From Rotaria sp. Silwood1 (taxonomy: Eukaryota > Rotifera > Eurotatoria > Philodinida > Philodinidae), in NCBI GenBank assembly GCA_905250075.1, contig CAJNOP010000191.1, positions 81,090 to 145,089 on the forward strand: a stretch of DNA of 64,000 nt, read 5' to 3'. Made by a program: the position numbers and the translations under genes. Positions 1-11,308 of the stretch are shown piece by piece. How positions within the stretch are numbered: the first letter of the stretch is position 1; each line of letters opens with the position of its first letter. The notes under the pieces are model-generated. The model was not told where the DNA came from. It did no database searches and saw nothing but the letters and a program-made list of their open reading frames with translations.

Positions 1-12
1 AAAAGGTGACCA

Positions 13-258
13 TTGGATAGAGCTCGTCGAGTTCTATCTACGTATGTCATTTCCATGTTTTGGTCCTCGCTGTGGGCGAATCGCGATGCGTAGCACAACA
101 AAAATCTGATTTTTGGCTTGTTTTTTTACAGTATTCTAGGTTTTGCTCCCACTTGGAATGGTACTGGAGCAAAAGTAAATAGTGCATTCGATGGAGCTCG
201 TTAAGTTCTAACTTGGTCCGCAGAGTTTAGTCTTCGGTTCCAACTGTGAGCGAATCCA
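13..258. repeat. degenerate direct repeat, two ~70-bp units
   Basis: Two related units lie at about 13-82 and 186-258. Each has GAGCTCG followed by a GTTCTA block and ends in CTGTG(G/A)GCGAATC. They share order and spacing but differ at many bases. The 100 bp between them is unrelated. This could be the end of a mobile element cut by the window edge; no family is recognisable. Confidence 0.4.
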
Positions 259-299
259 GTTACGGAATACTTGAGACCAGGTCCAGGATATCCTACGTA

Positions 300-2819
300 G
301 ATTTCTTTATAATACAATTCAATTACACTTATATGGTTAATCTTCAATAATTATTCATAGAATTTATTCTACAAATGAAGTTAAAAGAACATTTTAACTG
401 AAGCATTTAATTTACTTCAATATTCAATTTCAAATGAGTGAAATTAAATTCGTTTGATTGCTAATACCCAATAAAAATTCTCTGTGTTTGTCGTTATTCT
501 TCATCATTTGAATAAAAATGCTCATTATAGTAAAAAATTTTTTATTGTTGTCTTTTGTTCGTTTTATCAATAACAAAAATTTTTTTTTGATTGGAAACGG
601 AAAATTTTTTCGAATGAATTTTTCTATGAAAATCGAATCAGTTCATGTTGATCAAAAATTATCTTAGAAGATGAATTCGAACATTAATTGAATATAAATT
701 TTTCATCATCGTTAATCATGAAATAATTCTATTATTTCGAATTTCATTTTTAATCATTGTGGATCGATATCGATTGATTAGATTAATCGACAGGTCATTA
801 TTATAAATTTAATTCACTGATCGCTTGATTGAAATATATCATCATACCAAATCTCTTAATTCAGTACTTATCTTCAGATATGATTCATTGTTTCAAAATA
901 ATTTAAAAAATTATTTCAATGAAAAATTGATTTATTTTAAATGAATTCGATTAATGTTTCATTATGAATAGTATTTCATTTATTTAAGCATCTAATAATA
1001 ATTTATTTAACAACTATCATACCAAACCGTTATTATTTAAGATTTATTTTGATTTTGAGTACATGAAACGTTTATTATTTTTAAATAATAGAAGTTTTAA
1101 TAATTATTAAAGATCGACGATTTTTTTACTGATTCATGCTGTATCAAATACTAAGTTCACTCCTCTTTATATAGTCCACTGTTAAGGTTGACGTAAATTC
1201 GAGCATGATTGAAAAAACATAGATCTGAACTAAAGTTAATGATTTAAGTAAATATAAATTCATTGACTAATTGTATAAGATATAATATTGTCTAGTACTG
1301 AACAGTCAATGCATGTATTTGTATGGTCGCTAACTTTTCAAAAATTTAATCATCGTATTTGTAACTAATTAAGAGGTCGACTGTAGTATCCATTCTTCTT
1401 TGTCATAAGAATTGATATAGATTAATTTTGTCAACTCATGTAACCATATAATATTGTTTTAGAATAATGGTTTCATTTGAAAAATAATCATAATACAGTA
1501 ATTAAATTAATTATTCAACGAATTACAATTCAGTTACGTAAGAGTAAAATTTTAAATTAAATCAACGTACACATTAAATGGTAATTAATTGTTATCGATA
1601 TACATACAATAATATATTTTATGAATAGGTTAGTTTTATTATGAATTCAGATTTTCAAGATTAACCATCATAATCAGGTTTCATTTAAATCTAAAAACAT
1701 AGTTATAGCAAAAAATATCTTGTTGATCAATATATCAAGTTCATGTTTTTTCTAGTAAGTATTATAAATGAAACTAATATGTGTATGGTCGTTGTTAACA
1801 AATACCATTAATTCTTATTATGATTCTAAACATATGACAATTTATCATATTAAGTTTAAATATGATTTTAATATCAATATCAATTACGAATATTTATTAT
1901 ATTTATTACTAACTCATAATACTTATTCAAAATATGGCTGCTATAAGTCTTTAAAGACAACTAAGTGATATTATTTTAAATCATATACTAAATCGTAAAT
2001 AATTATTCGACAATATATTTATGAACTTTCTTCAAGCAGTATTTCATTTAGATTCAATGTTTCAATTATATATTACAATGATCTGATTTCATTTTGAAAT
2101 GTATATCTTGACATTTGTTGATTGAATAGATCAAAAATAATTTCAAAGAGTTAAAATTTGACTTAGAAGAGTTTTTACTTTGAAAGCCCAAATCTATAAA
2201 TACAACATTTGGAACACTTTCCTTCTCGAGACTTGATCGATTGCTGAAAAGCAAGAGTTAAGACTAGCAAATTGAACTTGTCTTTTATGTAAGAGATAGG
2301 TCAATCTGTTTTCAATTGATTTAAACCCGCCCACATTCAGTATGTGTAAATATTGATCGACAATGGTAAAAAATATACTATGAATTTGAAATATTTTAAA
2401 CAAAATTATTTTTTTATTTTCTTCCCTAATGTTCTTATGAAATCCATCTCCCCATCTAGAAGAATATTTTCATATCAATTTTTTTCTTTCTTTAAGAGAA
2501 AGAGAGAGAAAAAATGATAGATCCTTGATGTTTTGGCTAGAAAATCTATTTTTAATTATACATCTTGCTCAGTTATTTATATTCTTTGTAATCATGTAAT
2601 TTTTTTTTATAAACTTCGCACGTGATCAAAAATTTGAAGCTTTTTTATATGAATGTATTATACATTGGATTCACCGAAATTAACTATAGTTTGAAACTAA
2701 TCGAAACCTGTTTACTTCGATTAAGATAGTTAAAACTTTATTTTAATACAGCTTTCGGTCCACATACTCGGACGCTTGCGAGAATAACACAGATATTGAA
2801 TCTCGGTCTATCGATGTGT
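300..2819. other. gene-free AT-rich stretch
   Basis: Very AT-rich sequence with many short frames but none over 70 codons, and none with a recognisable motif or coding texture. No inverted repeat or RNA gene was found by eye. It probably serves as intergenic spacer. Confidence 0.5.
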
Positions 2820-3680
2820 TTACAAATAGGTATGAACCAACATGAAAAGTATAAAAGTGCTTGCATGTAAAGTCATCAAACGATGCAGGATCAAGAAATT
2901 TTCTTTTTGTGATAGTGTGCAAAATTTTGTTGCCCATCGAGATATTTCACGTATAAACCAAATAGAATAGATTCCCACAGCCAGCATTGAATACCAACGA
3001 TCGATAATAAAGACAATAAAGTAACAAGTAGCCATAGTAAAAGACACAATTGCCAGTAGAAAAGAATTTTGAATTCCCAAGTGCACAGCCAATGTTCGAT
3101 TGTTCTGTTGTTTATCTTGTTCGATTTGATAGATTTGTGTGAGTGGATAAATACCCATACAAGTCAGAATAGCTGGTGGTATGCCAGTAAAAATGCGTAA
3201 ATCCCATGCTTGTCTCGTACATGTGTACCCAAGAAAATAGGGACCAATTCCTTGAAGAAGTCCAACAACTATTAAGCTAGTCCATGGTTTGCTTTTCAGA
3301 CGAATCAGCGGATGAGAGTAGGCAACCGAAAAAATAATTGCTAGAAGATATAATCCGAGTGTTGTCGGGCAAGGATATAATAGCAATGTTAATACGAAAC
3401 CAATCATTTTCCAACACCAAGCCAAATACAACAGAGAATCACCGATAACAGTTGGAGGCCGTAATAGACCTCCTATGGGTCCTTTTTCGTGACGATCATA
3501 ATACGAATTGAATGCATTGACTCCACCATAGAGAAAGATGTGAATGACGATAAATTGGGTGATGCAGGGCCAAGAAAAAAAGCTTCTAAGATCGTTTGCA
3601 ATAAATATACCCAAAAGAAAAAGAGGTACTAAGAAAAAATTGAATGCTAGACGAAGGTGTACAAAAAAAGTATACCACAT
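2820..3680 (-). CDS. UbiA-family prenyltransferase (integral membrane)
   Basis: UbiA enzymes move a polyprenyl chain onto an aromatic or lipid acceptor inside the membrane. The 286-residue frame is almost wholly hydrophobic with about 8-9 membrane segments. It carries the first family signature as NSYYDRHEK (Asn58, Asp62, counted from the chosen ATG) and the second as YQIEQDKQQNNRT (Asp189), followed by LAVHLG. The Asp four residues after each motif's first Asp is absent (Lys and Asn), so metal binding may be altered. The first ATG in frame is at 3680 (MWYTFF); upstream codons to about 3760 stay open but follow a pyrimidine tract, so a short 5' exon is possible. The wording of the motifs resembles Bacteroidetes UbiA proteins, which suggests transfer from bacteria (inference). 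Acceptor and product are unknown. The neighbour on the same strand at 5285 has no obvious functional link. Confidence 0.85.
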   Translation of the reverse strand: MWYTFFVHLRLAFNFFLVPLFLLGIFIANDLRSFFSWPCITQFIVIHIFLYGGVNAFNSYYDRHEKGPIGGLLRPPTVIGDSLLYLAWCWKMIGFVLTLLLYPCPTTLGLYLLAIIFSVAYSHPLIRLKSKPWTSLIVVGLLQGIGPYFLGYTCTRQAWDLRIFTGIPPAILTCMGIYPLTQIYQIEQDKQQNNRTLAVHLGIQNSFLLAIVSFTMATCYFIVFIIDRWYSMLAVGIYSIWFIREISRWATKFCTLSQKENFLILHRLMTLHASTFILFMLVHTYL

Positions 3681-3869
3681 TATTTGCTGTGTTTCGCTTG
3701 AAGACACACCATCATTACTCGAGAGAAAAATGTATAATTTGTATATATTGAGAAGGAAAGGAAAGAAAAGAAAAAGAAAAGATAATGATTGGAGGCCTTT
3801 ATGTAGAGGTCTCTTGCTTGTGTATGCTGATGACCTCCCTCAATTAACTATATAAAACAGAATGGAATA

Positions 3870-5284
3870 TATAAACACCAAATTAATTTTTTTAATAGTT
3901 ATCTAGGACTTTATCATCAATGTACTTTAAGTAACTGAGTGATTCTTGCTGCTCAAACAGCTATCGACAATAATTGGTTGTCTTAGAAAATAATCTGCTG
4001 TATACTGAGTGCCAAAATCCCATTTGAGAACCCACTGCTGTGGTGTCTTTAACCAATTTTTCAAGTGTTAAAGCGTACTTTTAATATTAAATTTTCTATT
4101 ATAAAATAATATTATACTTTCATCGATTGTTAAATATTGCATTTTAATTACTAAAAACATATTTTCAACAAAATCAAAGAAGAACTCAAAGGGCTAAAGC
4201 AAAAAAAAGATATCATATTCTATCAATCGCTTCAACTGTGAAAGCATGCGTCTAACTTCGTGCAAATATTTGCACAAAAGATGTCTTTTATTTTTCGGTT
4301 ATGCGCTAAATTATTAGGATATCTCTTCTATTTTGGGACGTATTTGTGAAATGAAAATGAGTCATCACCCAACGCTTTTTCAAATAGGTGGTACAATACA
4401 TGGATTGAATAGACTAAATTTTCAAACAACATTTTTCATCTCGATTAATAGTATCACGAATCAACCTTTTATTGATTTATCGACTCGACTGTTGAATTTC
4501 TTTAAAACAATCAGCTAACAGATCAGCTTTACTATCTGTTAAAAGTTGGCAGGTTTTTGTTTACGAATACATTTTTTTTACGATCCATTTCAACACTAAA
4601 ATCATTATCAGACAGTGAAAGAGAAATATTGTTGAAGACTCTCACACCTTTAAATTGATGTTTCTAACTTGTTAAAAAAGAAGGTACACCATCTTCATCT
4701 GATATTGATAAAAGATTACCTTTGGATTTTAAATACTAACTTGATTCATCATCAAATAAGTAACTTTGGCTGTCATCATACGAGACTTTTTTCAATTGTT
4801 TTCAAAATTGAGCACATACAAATGAGTTCACTTGACCCATAGTAATTATTTTTCTCTCCAAGTTTTGAAGAAGATCTCACTCTTTTAAAATCTTGAGTCA
4901 TAAAAGGATGTTCATATATTGAATGGTCTGTAGTATATTGGTCTTACTTCTTATTGACACACGAAAGAATATGAAAGTATATGTCAATTTAAGAACCTTT
5001 CAATATCACAAGATAAGAGGACGCTAACGATGGAAAAAAGATGACAAGGAAAAGTAGAAGACTGACTCTGAAAATTTTTCGAAATAGACAAGCTATCCAT
5101 TATATCCAGCGTCAGAAAAAAAAGAAGGGGATATTCCACATTGTGTATTGCACTGTTACTGACGAACGTAGTTCAAATTTAATACTACATGAAGGTATGC
5201 ATGAAAGTCAAACCAAAAAGTGCATCGTATCAATTTCATTTCTTGTTTAAATATAGAGGAAGAATAAGATTATACGATTAGTAG
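3870..5284. other. intergenic stretch with a possible coding relic
   Basis: No intact gene. On the minus strand at about 4520-4890 one frame reads coding-like text for roughly 120 codons (for example LLSISDEDGVPSFL and SLSDNDFSVEMDRKK) but is broken by five stop codons. It may be a dead exon of an acidic protein. No family is recognised. The plus-strand frames at 4333-4518 and 5041-5250 show no domain. Confidence 0.3.
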
Positions 5285-7123
5285 TCATGTGAATAAATCT
5301 TCGAATCGAATTGTACATGCTGACTCATATGGCGCATACCATAGTCCAAATTCCGACGCTGCTAAATGAACATGGATTGTAATATTACCATTGGTTTCAA
5401 GTTCAACCTGGATAGAATGTTCAGTTCGACCTTCACATGCTGATTGCAGTAGTGAACGAATATTCTCAAGATTTAAATGGGCAATATTCGATTTTAAACG
5501 AAATTCCATTTCTAATCGATGTTGCATACTTTCATATCGATGTAGCGAACTAAAGCTTACATCCGAGTCAAAATTACGATGTTTGTCATGCAACGAAGAA
5601 GTGAAATCATAAAGATGAAAATGATTTGTTGCCATTATACAATCAGGTATGAAAGGTATTGCTTGCATTGATGTTCTGATACGTCCACCATATCGATCAC
5701 CTTCTAATACAAATGCATCTCCACCTTCGTTCGACATTGTTGTCAATACAAACACACATCCAGGACCACATATTGGACCTTTCAATTCACTCGGAGCTCT
5801 TTTGGTCGGCCATATTTTTGAATCATTGTTGAGTATTGAATCAGATGCAAATGTTTCGAAAGCATTTTTCACTCCCGTTATAGTGACTAAACGAGCGTTC
5901 AACGTTCTTAATACATGCGTAGCAACATAGGAAACTGGCGTTAAACCTTTAATTTGACCTCCTATTTGAGATGGCCCAGCATTTTCCATACAATATAAGC
6001 CTGTTTCATTTACTCCTGATAGTGTACCAACCATACCAGGCCACATTAAACTAATATAACGATATTGTTTAGATTTATCTGCACTGTTTACCGCAAACAA
6101 GACAGTAGTTGATACAGTGACACGACGAATATCACACTCACCATCCATATTACGACCTGAAATTATTCGTTTATCAGTTGTTAAACGATTCCACACAACA
6201 ACTTGACTACAATTTGGATAATTGGCAGCATCGTCGATGGTACTTCCTACCATCTCATCTGCTCGAGGATCTGATTTTGTTGTTCGCCGCTCAATATATG
6301 AATTCATTGCTAGCAAATCAATGTAATCAAAAGGTCGATCGAATTCATAAAGAAATAAATCACAATCCGTTCGTGCTTGCATTCCTCGAAGGATTGCTTG
6401 AATCTCGAGTAAATAATCAACAGGATAATGAAAGAAATTTGAAGCTGGATCTACCAATGCATAGAATTCTTGATATTTAGATATTGATTCGAAATTCTCT
6501 TCTAATAAGTAGAAATAAAACCAATCGAGTATATGAGGAGCTAATAAATATCCGTGTGAATAACCACGATGAACAGGTGTCGTTGCATGTAACTGTAAGA
6601 CGGGAATTCGATTGATAGTATAAAATCGTGCAGTGTCCGTCTTGATCGGATAGCCAACAGAGAAGAATGAATGAGGTTTACGTAGTATAATATTGGCATT
6701 TATAATAGCTGTATTTGAGTTATAGATAGTATATTGAGTCCATTTACTGAGTACTTCATTGGTACTCCATCCGAATGCTTGCTGGTTAGGATAACGAAAG
6801 GATCCATGAGCTTCGTCACAGTCTTCATATGCAAAGACTGAGTAAATACCTGTTGATAAATTTTCAATAAGATAATCACATGTATAAAGAATAGGTTGAG
6901 TTTGGTGCGGGCAATGCATTTGTGATTTTTTAACTGTACATGTAATCGTTACTATCGATCTGTTTTCTTCAAATAAGAGATCTCTCTGTGTAAGTTTCAA
7001 TTCGTTATCATTCAGTCGATAACATTTTACAATAATATTCAACAAAGATCTGTTCGAGTCGTTCTCATCGTCATGCAATGGACAAGCTAACCGATTACAA
7101 GTAATAAAACCTGATATAGACAT
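5285..7123 (-). CDS. C45-type (penicillin acyltransferase-like) Ntn hydrolase with extra N-terminal domain
   Basis: C45 peptidase/acyltransferase proteins are N-terminal-nucleophile hydrolases that mature by self-cleavage before a Cys and then cut or transfer amides. This 612-residue single-exon frame has the expected core: NCSQVVVWN with candidate nucleophile Cys305, then GRNMDGECD at 323-331, then WPGMVGTLSGVNETGL at 361-376 and a glycine-rich GPGCVFVL block. The region before the nucleophile (about 165-300) is the usual pro-segment. Residues 1-150 are an additional Cys-containing, beta-rich part (GIYSVFAYEDCD) not seen in the short fungal enzyme. The ATG at 7123 is the only sensible start. 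No signal peptide is evident, so a cytosolic enzyme is likely. Length is well above the roughly 350 residues of classic members. Substrate is unknown. No intron and a bacterial-type family point to possible horizontal origin (inference). Confidence 0.7.
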   Translation of the reverse strand: MSISGFITCNRLACPLHDDENDSNRSLLNIIVKCYRLNDNELKLTQRDLLFEENRSIVTITCTVKKSQMHCPHQTQPILYTCDYLIENLSTGIYSVFAYEDCDEAHGSFRYPNQQAFGWSTNEVLSKWTQYTIYNSNTAIINANIILRKPHSFFSVGYPIKTDTARFYTINRIPVLQLHATTPVHRGYSHGYLLAPHILDWFYFYLLEENFESISKYQEFYALVDPASNFFHYPVDYLLEIQAILRGMQARTDCDLFLYEFDRPFDYIDLLAMNSYIERRTTKSDPRADEMVGSTIDDAANYPNCSQVVVWNRLTTDKRIISGRNMDGECDIRRVTVSTTVLFAVNSADKSKQYRYISLMWPGMVGTLSGVNETGLYCMENAGPSQIGGQIKGLTPVSYVATHVLRTLNARLVTITGVKNAFETFASDSILNNDSKIWPTKRAPSELKGPICGPGCVFVLTTMSNEGGDAFVLEGDRYGGRIRTSMQAIPFIPDCIMATNHFHLYDFTSSLHDKHRNFDSDVSFSSLHRYESMQHRLEMEFRLKSNIAHLNLENIRSLLQSACEGRTEHSIQVELETNGNITIHVHLAASEFGLWYAPYESACTIRFEDLFT

Positions 7124-7129
7124 AATCGT

Positions 7130-8947
7130 CTTCGGTTCAATGTATATAATCTTTCCGATAAGTTACTTGATGAACAGCTGATACAGACTCAGGATATGTA
7201 TTCTGTTGGTTGGATTGTAGGAATACTTCAAATAATTTGTATCTATAGTTGAAGATCAATTACATATTATTAGTAAATATTTCTCGAACGCTAAGGACAT
7301 AATATTGAATATTTAATTTATGCATAAATAACCTTCTAATCTCTATTTTTAAAAGTCAGCTTCTCTTTTCATCCATATTTTCGTCTTGTTAATAGTCATC
7401 GATTCTCTAGAAAAGAGTTAAGAGTACTTCTAGATCTTGACAGTATAGAATAAATTCACACAGTGGATCGCATACTTTCATCAAGTGAATATAGGATGTA
7501 AAATGCTGTCTTTGGATATAGAACACATAAGAAACATGTATGTTAAACTTTGCATTAGAATACATTTCTCGGTTTAAAAGAAACTTTTCTCGAAAATTGA
7601 TAGCTTTCGGAGTGCATTTTAACTAAAAGATTCTAGACATAGACATACCCAACCATTGTGAAAAATGAAAAAAATATGTTTTGCCATTAATGACATGTTG
7701 AATGAAGGTTGAAGATAAGAATCATCAGTTCATCTTTAGCCTTACACAGGCGATAACAAACGAAAGCATTATGGCTCGCATGAAGAAATAGATAAGGATT
7801 GGCGAAGTTTTATTCTTGCTCTCACCTATTGCAGGAGAATGTGTCTTACGATGACAATGTCCATGAGCAATGTCAATGGAAGCCGTTATCATAGTGAATT
7901 AGATGCATATATATAATTCAAAATCGAATTCTGCATAGTAATTTTCCACAAAGTTTTCATATCAAATGAGATAAACTAGTCTACATTGGCAGGACGTAAC
8001 CAGCAGTACGACGACGACATTTATTGCTCTAAGAATGATAATGAGCACGCATCGTTTGTCTCTCGTTGTCTTTGCCTTGTGCCGATCGTACTTGTTAGCT
8101 GTCCAGTAGCTATTCTCATACCTGTTCTTGTTTTGACTTGACAACGATCGGACGCAACGCCTGATTCGAACAATGGTTTCATCATGGGCATGTAAAGATT
8201 GATTGAGATCGACGATGTTTTCTTCGAGGCTACTGTGATTGTAAGGGAGTTGGAGAGAGAGAGAGAGAGATGGGCATGGTGTTGATCGATATTAAGTGAC
8301 TGTGAAATTGAGCCGTGATTTCTTTGGTTCATTTCAAACCCATTTGAATTGAATATAGATTCCTTTCACTTGTCATAGTAGGCTAATGTTGTTTGTCAGA
8401 TCATGTTTGACCGAATCAACTTTATTTGATATTATGCATGTGAATAAAATCTTTTATTAAAAATTAAAAAGAAAATTTTCATTTACATTGAAGACACTCT
8501 AATAAATCGGTAATATTTATAGAAGGATATTATCATTTCATTTCAATCGCATTTACTTTAGCCATTTTCTTCTATCGCACTTGTATAGATTTCGTAATGC
8601 TTTGGGGTGTGGGTATGGATCTTCTCTTCAACTACACTGAGCTACAGGAATAGCAAATGATCAAGAACTTGAACAAAGATGAAGATAGATCGAAAGAAGA
8701 CAACTTAAAAAAAAAAAAAGATATCCTATCGAATATTCGAGAATGAATTTTAGATAGAAGTGAATCGTTTTGAAACTTCATCTTCACTACAGATGCGAAT
8801 AAAGTTTGCGGAAAACTGTGTTATCTTTGGGAAAAGAGACTATAGTAACGAAGCTTTTACTTTTTTATTCCGTACATAAAAGTTGAAATTTCTGTCAGTA
8901 TACAAATGTTGAAAATATACATATTTTTGAGCATGTATCGAGAAATA
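7130..8947. other. intergenic stretch, locally less AT-rich
   Basis: No supported gene. A minus-strand frame at 8021-8332 (103 codons) overlaps a (GA)n run at 8253-8270 and has no domain. The segment 7960-8340 is visibly richer in G and C than its surroundings and may be a promoter region or 5' UTR, but nothing proves it. Confidence 0.35.
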
Positions 8948-11308
8948 TTAATGGCCAAGTAAACGTTTGAAAGAAGAATATAATTCCCAAATTTGTCTTT
9001 GTGCTCTAGCCCAGAACGGAGCATTGTTTTGTATTGCGAAACACCATTGTAACAGTTTTTCATCAGTTAATGAATTCATAATGCCTAAGATTAACTCGTC
9101 GACACCTTCCGACTTTTTTCTAATATTGCCTACTACGTAATCAATCGAATTGACTTGTGTACAAAGACCAACATGACCATAATAGAAAATATTCTTTTCG
9201 ACACTTGTTTGTACATGATGATGAATCAGAGTATCTTGAAATATTTGCAAAATGTTATCTGCTTCATCTGATGCATACATGTTTGTTACAACCATTGCAA
9301 TGAATACTTTCAAATTTTGGCATGCTTCAACAATACCTTTGAGTTGTTCAAGTTCAACATAGGTACCTGGTGATGCACAAAAAATGATACAAACTGGATT
9401 TTTTTTGTTAATTAAATCTTGTACATATGTTTTCACGTCTAATCTTGTCCAATCCTCAATACCTGGTGAATCCCAAATTCGAATTGAACTTGTTGATGTT
9501 CTTATTGTGTTGTTTTCAGTTTCTGTAATATAAGATTCTTCATACTCATAATAACTAAATTTTTTCGTCCATGCATTACGTCCAGCATGTGTTTCAGCCA
9601 CATCTTTCTGTAGAATGGCATTGATTAGTGTACTTTTTCCAACTCTAGGTGAACCCATTAGCATGATATCAAACGTTTTTCCTACAGCTTGATGCAGATA
9701 ATTTTGTACATCTTGTCGCGGTATACGCTGAATGGTGGCATGAACAATATCACGAGGAACACCCTGATTATTTTCATTACTAAATGATGATGCTGTTGGA
9801 TTGGAATTTAGAACAATATGATTTGGTCGCTTATTGACAATGCTCGTCTCGCTTGTCTCCTGTTTTGAATCTTTGATCGGATGTGATAAGAAAGTTGGCA
9901 AATCTATCAATAAAATATTTCATTCTATTATAAGTCTTGAATCAGAGACAATATTAGTGAATAAGACAAAATAAACAAATAATTCTCTTTGCACTCCAGC
10001 GAAGAATCAGATACATATAATAATAAAAATAGGCTATGACCTATTGATTCTTTCTATTACCGAAGAATATATAGTCGTCGCTAAAGCATCCCGCTAGTAG
10101 TTGAATCCTATCTCAACTTCAATAGATAGTCTTCACATTTTAATCACCAATAGAGCTCAGATAAGCTAGGTAACAGTATTTCGGTTACCTTTGAAAAATA
10201 ACGAAGATCTGATTTTCGTATCAAAAACTTTCAGCAAGTAGCGTGCTCTAATTTTCTCTCTAATGTCGATCACTAGAGCTGATCTCTACTGATTCCCTCG
10301 AAAAGTTTAGTAATAATTTCTTATGAGTACAGAAATTTGTAATGAAATTTATAGAGCTGTAGCTCAATGTGGGTTCGAAATAGAATTATTGCAAGAGTTC
10401 ACTATGGCACAACTTGTTAGTCGATAAAATCTCACTATTAAGCAGAAGGCTTTGGACTCAAAAAAACTTATATATATAGGGATACTATGAGCGTGACACA
10501 AAACGAAAATCAATTATAGGAGATCGAAAAAGTCGAGCAAATTTCTTTTTTTTAAATGGCACTTTCGTTCAGTTATTTTAATAAACGACAAATAGTGCCT
10601 GCGTATATGAAATCCTCACATGTTGATTAATTAATATTTGTTGTATAGAAATACTCTTTTTAGTTCAGAATAGTCTCGAAAACATGTAGATCCGGGTAAT
10701 TCAATGAAACAGAAAATGTATGAGCAAAGAACAATGGCTTTGGAACAAGATTTTTCGTAGAAAAGCTTTTAGCACAAGTCCTCTAGGGCTCCAATGGGAG
10801 ACACGATGGATTTGTTGCAATTGTTAAGCAGAATCCTAACTATATAGATCATGATGACGCACAGAAGCTTTATCAATTCTGTCTATCACGATGTATGGTG
10901 GAAGATGAGGTCCAATTTTCCCGTTTTATACTTTAACACTCATTTCGAATCGTGTTTCACACAAATATTCTTTTTAGTTAAGTTCACCTTACCGTTCATT
11001 GTCATCTTTGCTTGAATCAGTAAATTTCTTAGTTTTTCCTTTTCAGCCAAATATTCCATCAACCATCTTGTTCGCATAATTAGCTGATACCGTCCATCTT
11101 GCTGTCGTGACTGAAATACCTCATCATTCTTTAATTCAACTTCATAGTTTAATGCTAAATAATAATGACTCGGTTCTGGTTCATTGATTCTTTCGCAAAC
11201 TTTTCTAATAATCTCATCATACGTAGTCGTTGATGGAATCACATTGATATTAACCATTTCACCTGTTCGGCGAACATGAACTTGAATAGAACAGATTGTG
11301 GATTCCAT
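8948..11308 (-). CDS. P-loop GTPase (AIG1/septin-like class) probably fused to an N-terminal ubiquitin-like exon
   Basis: Two exons are proposed. Exon 1, 11308-10993, starts with ATG and ends at donor G^GTAAGG. Exon 2, 9903-8948, starts after acceptor TTGATAG. Both junctions are phase 1 and join to Asp106, giving 423 residues. Exon 1 (about residues 1-85) reads as a beta-grasp-like fold (SIQVHVRRTG, then TTTYDEIIRKVCERIN) followed by a short helix. Exon 2 holds the GTPase: G1 GSPRVGKST (189-197), G3 WDSPG (249-253), and TNMY (312-315) where NKxD normally stands, so guanine specificity is doubtful. A conserved tail follows, with LLQWC and FWARAQRQIWELYSSF. Exon 2 alone has no ATG near its start (TTG only), which supports an upstream exon. 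The 1089-bp intron is long for this window and could hide another exon. A paralogue lies at 13634-15482 on the other strand. Function unknown; the class often assembles on membranes or acts in immunity (family knowledge). Confidence 0.68.

Noticed and set aside
7962-8332. Minus-strand frames of 60 and 103 codons
   Set aside because: No domain, and overlap with a GA microsatellite; better explained by local base composition.
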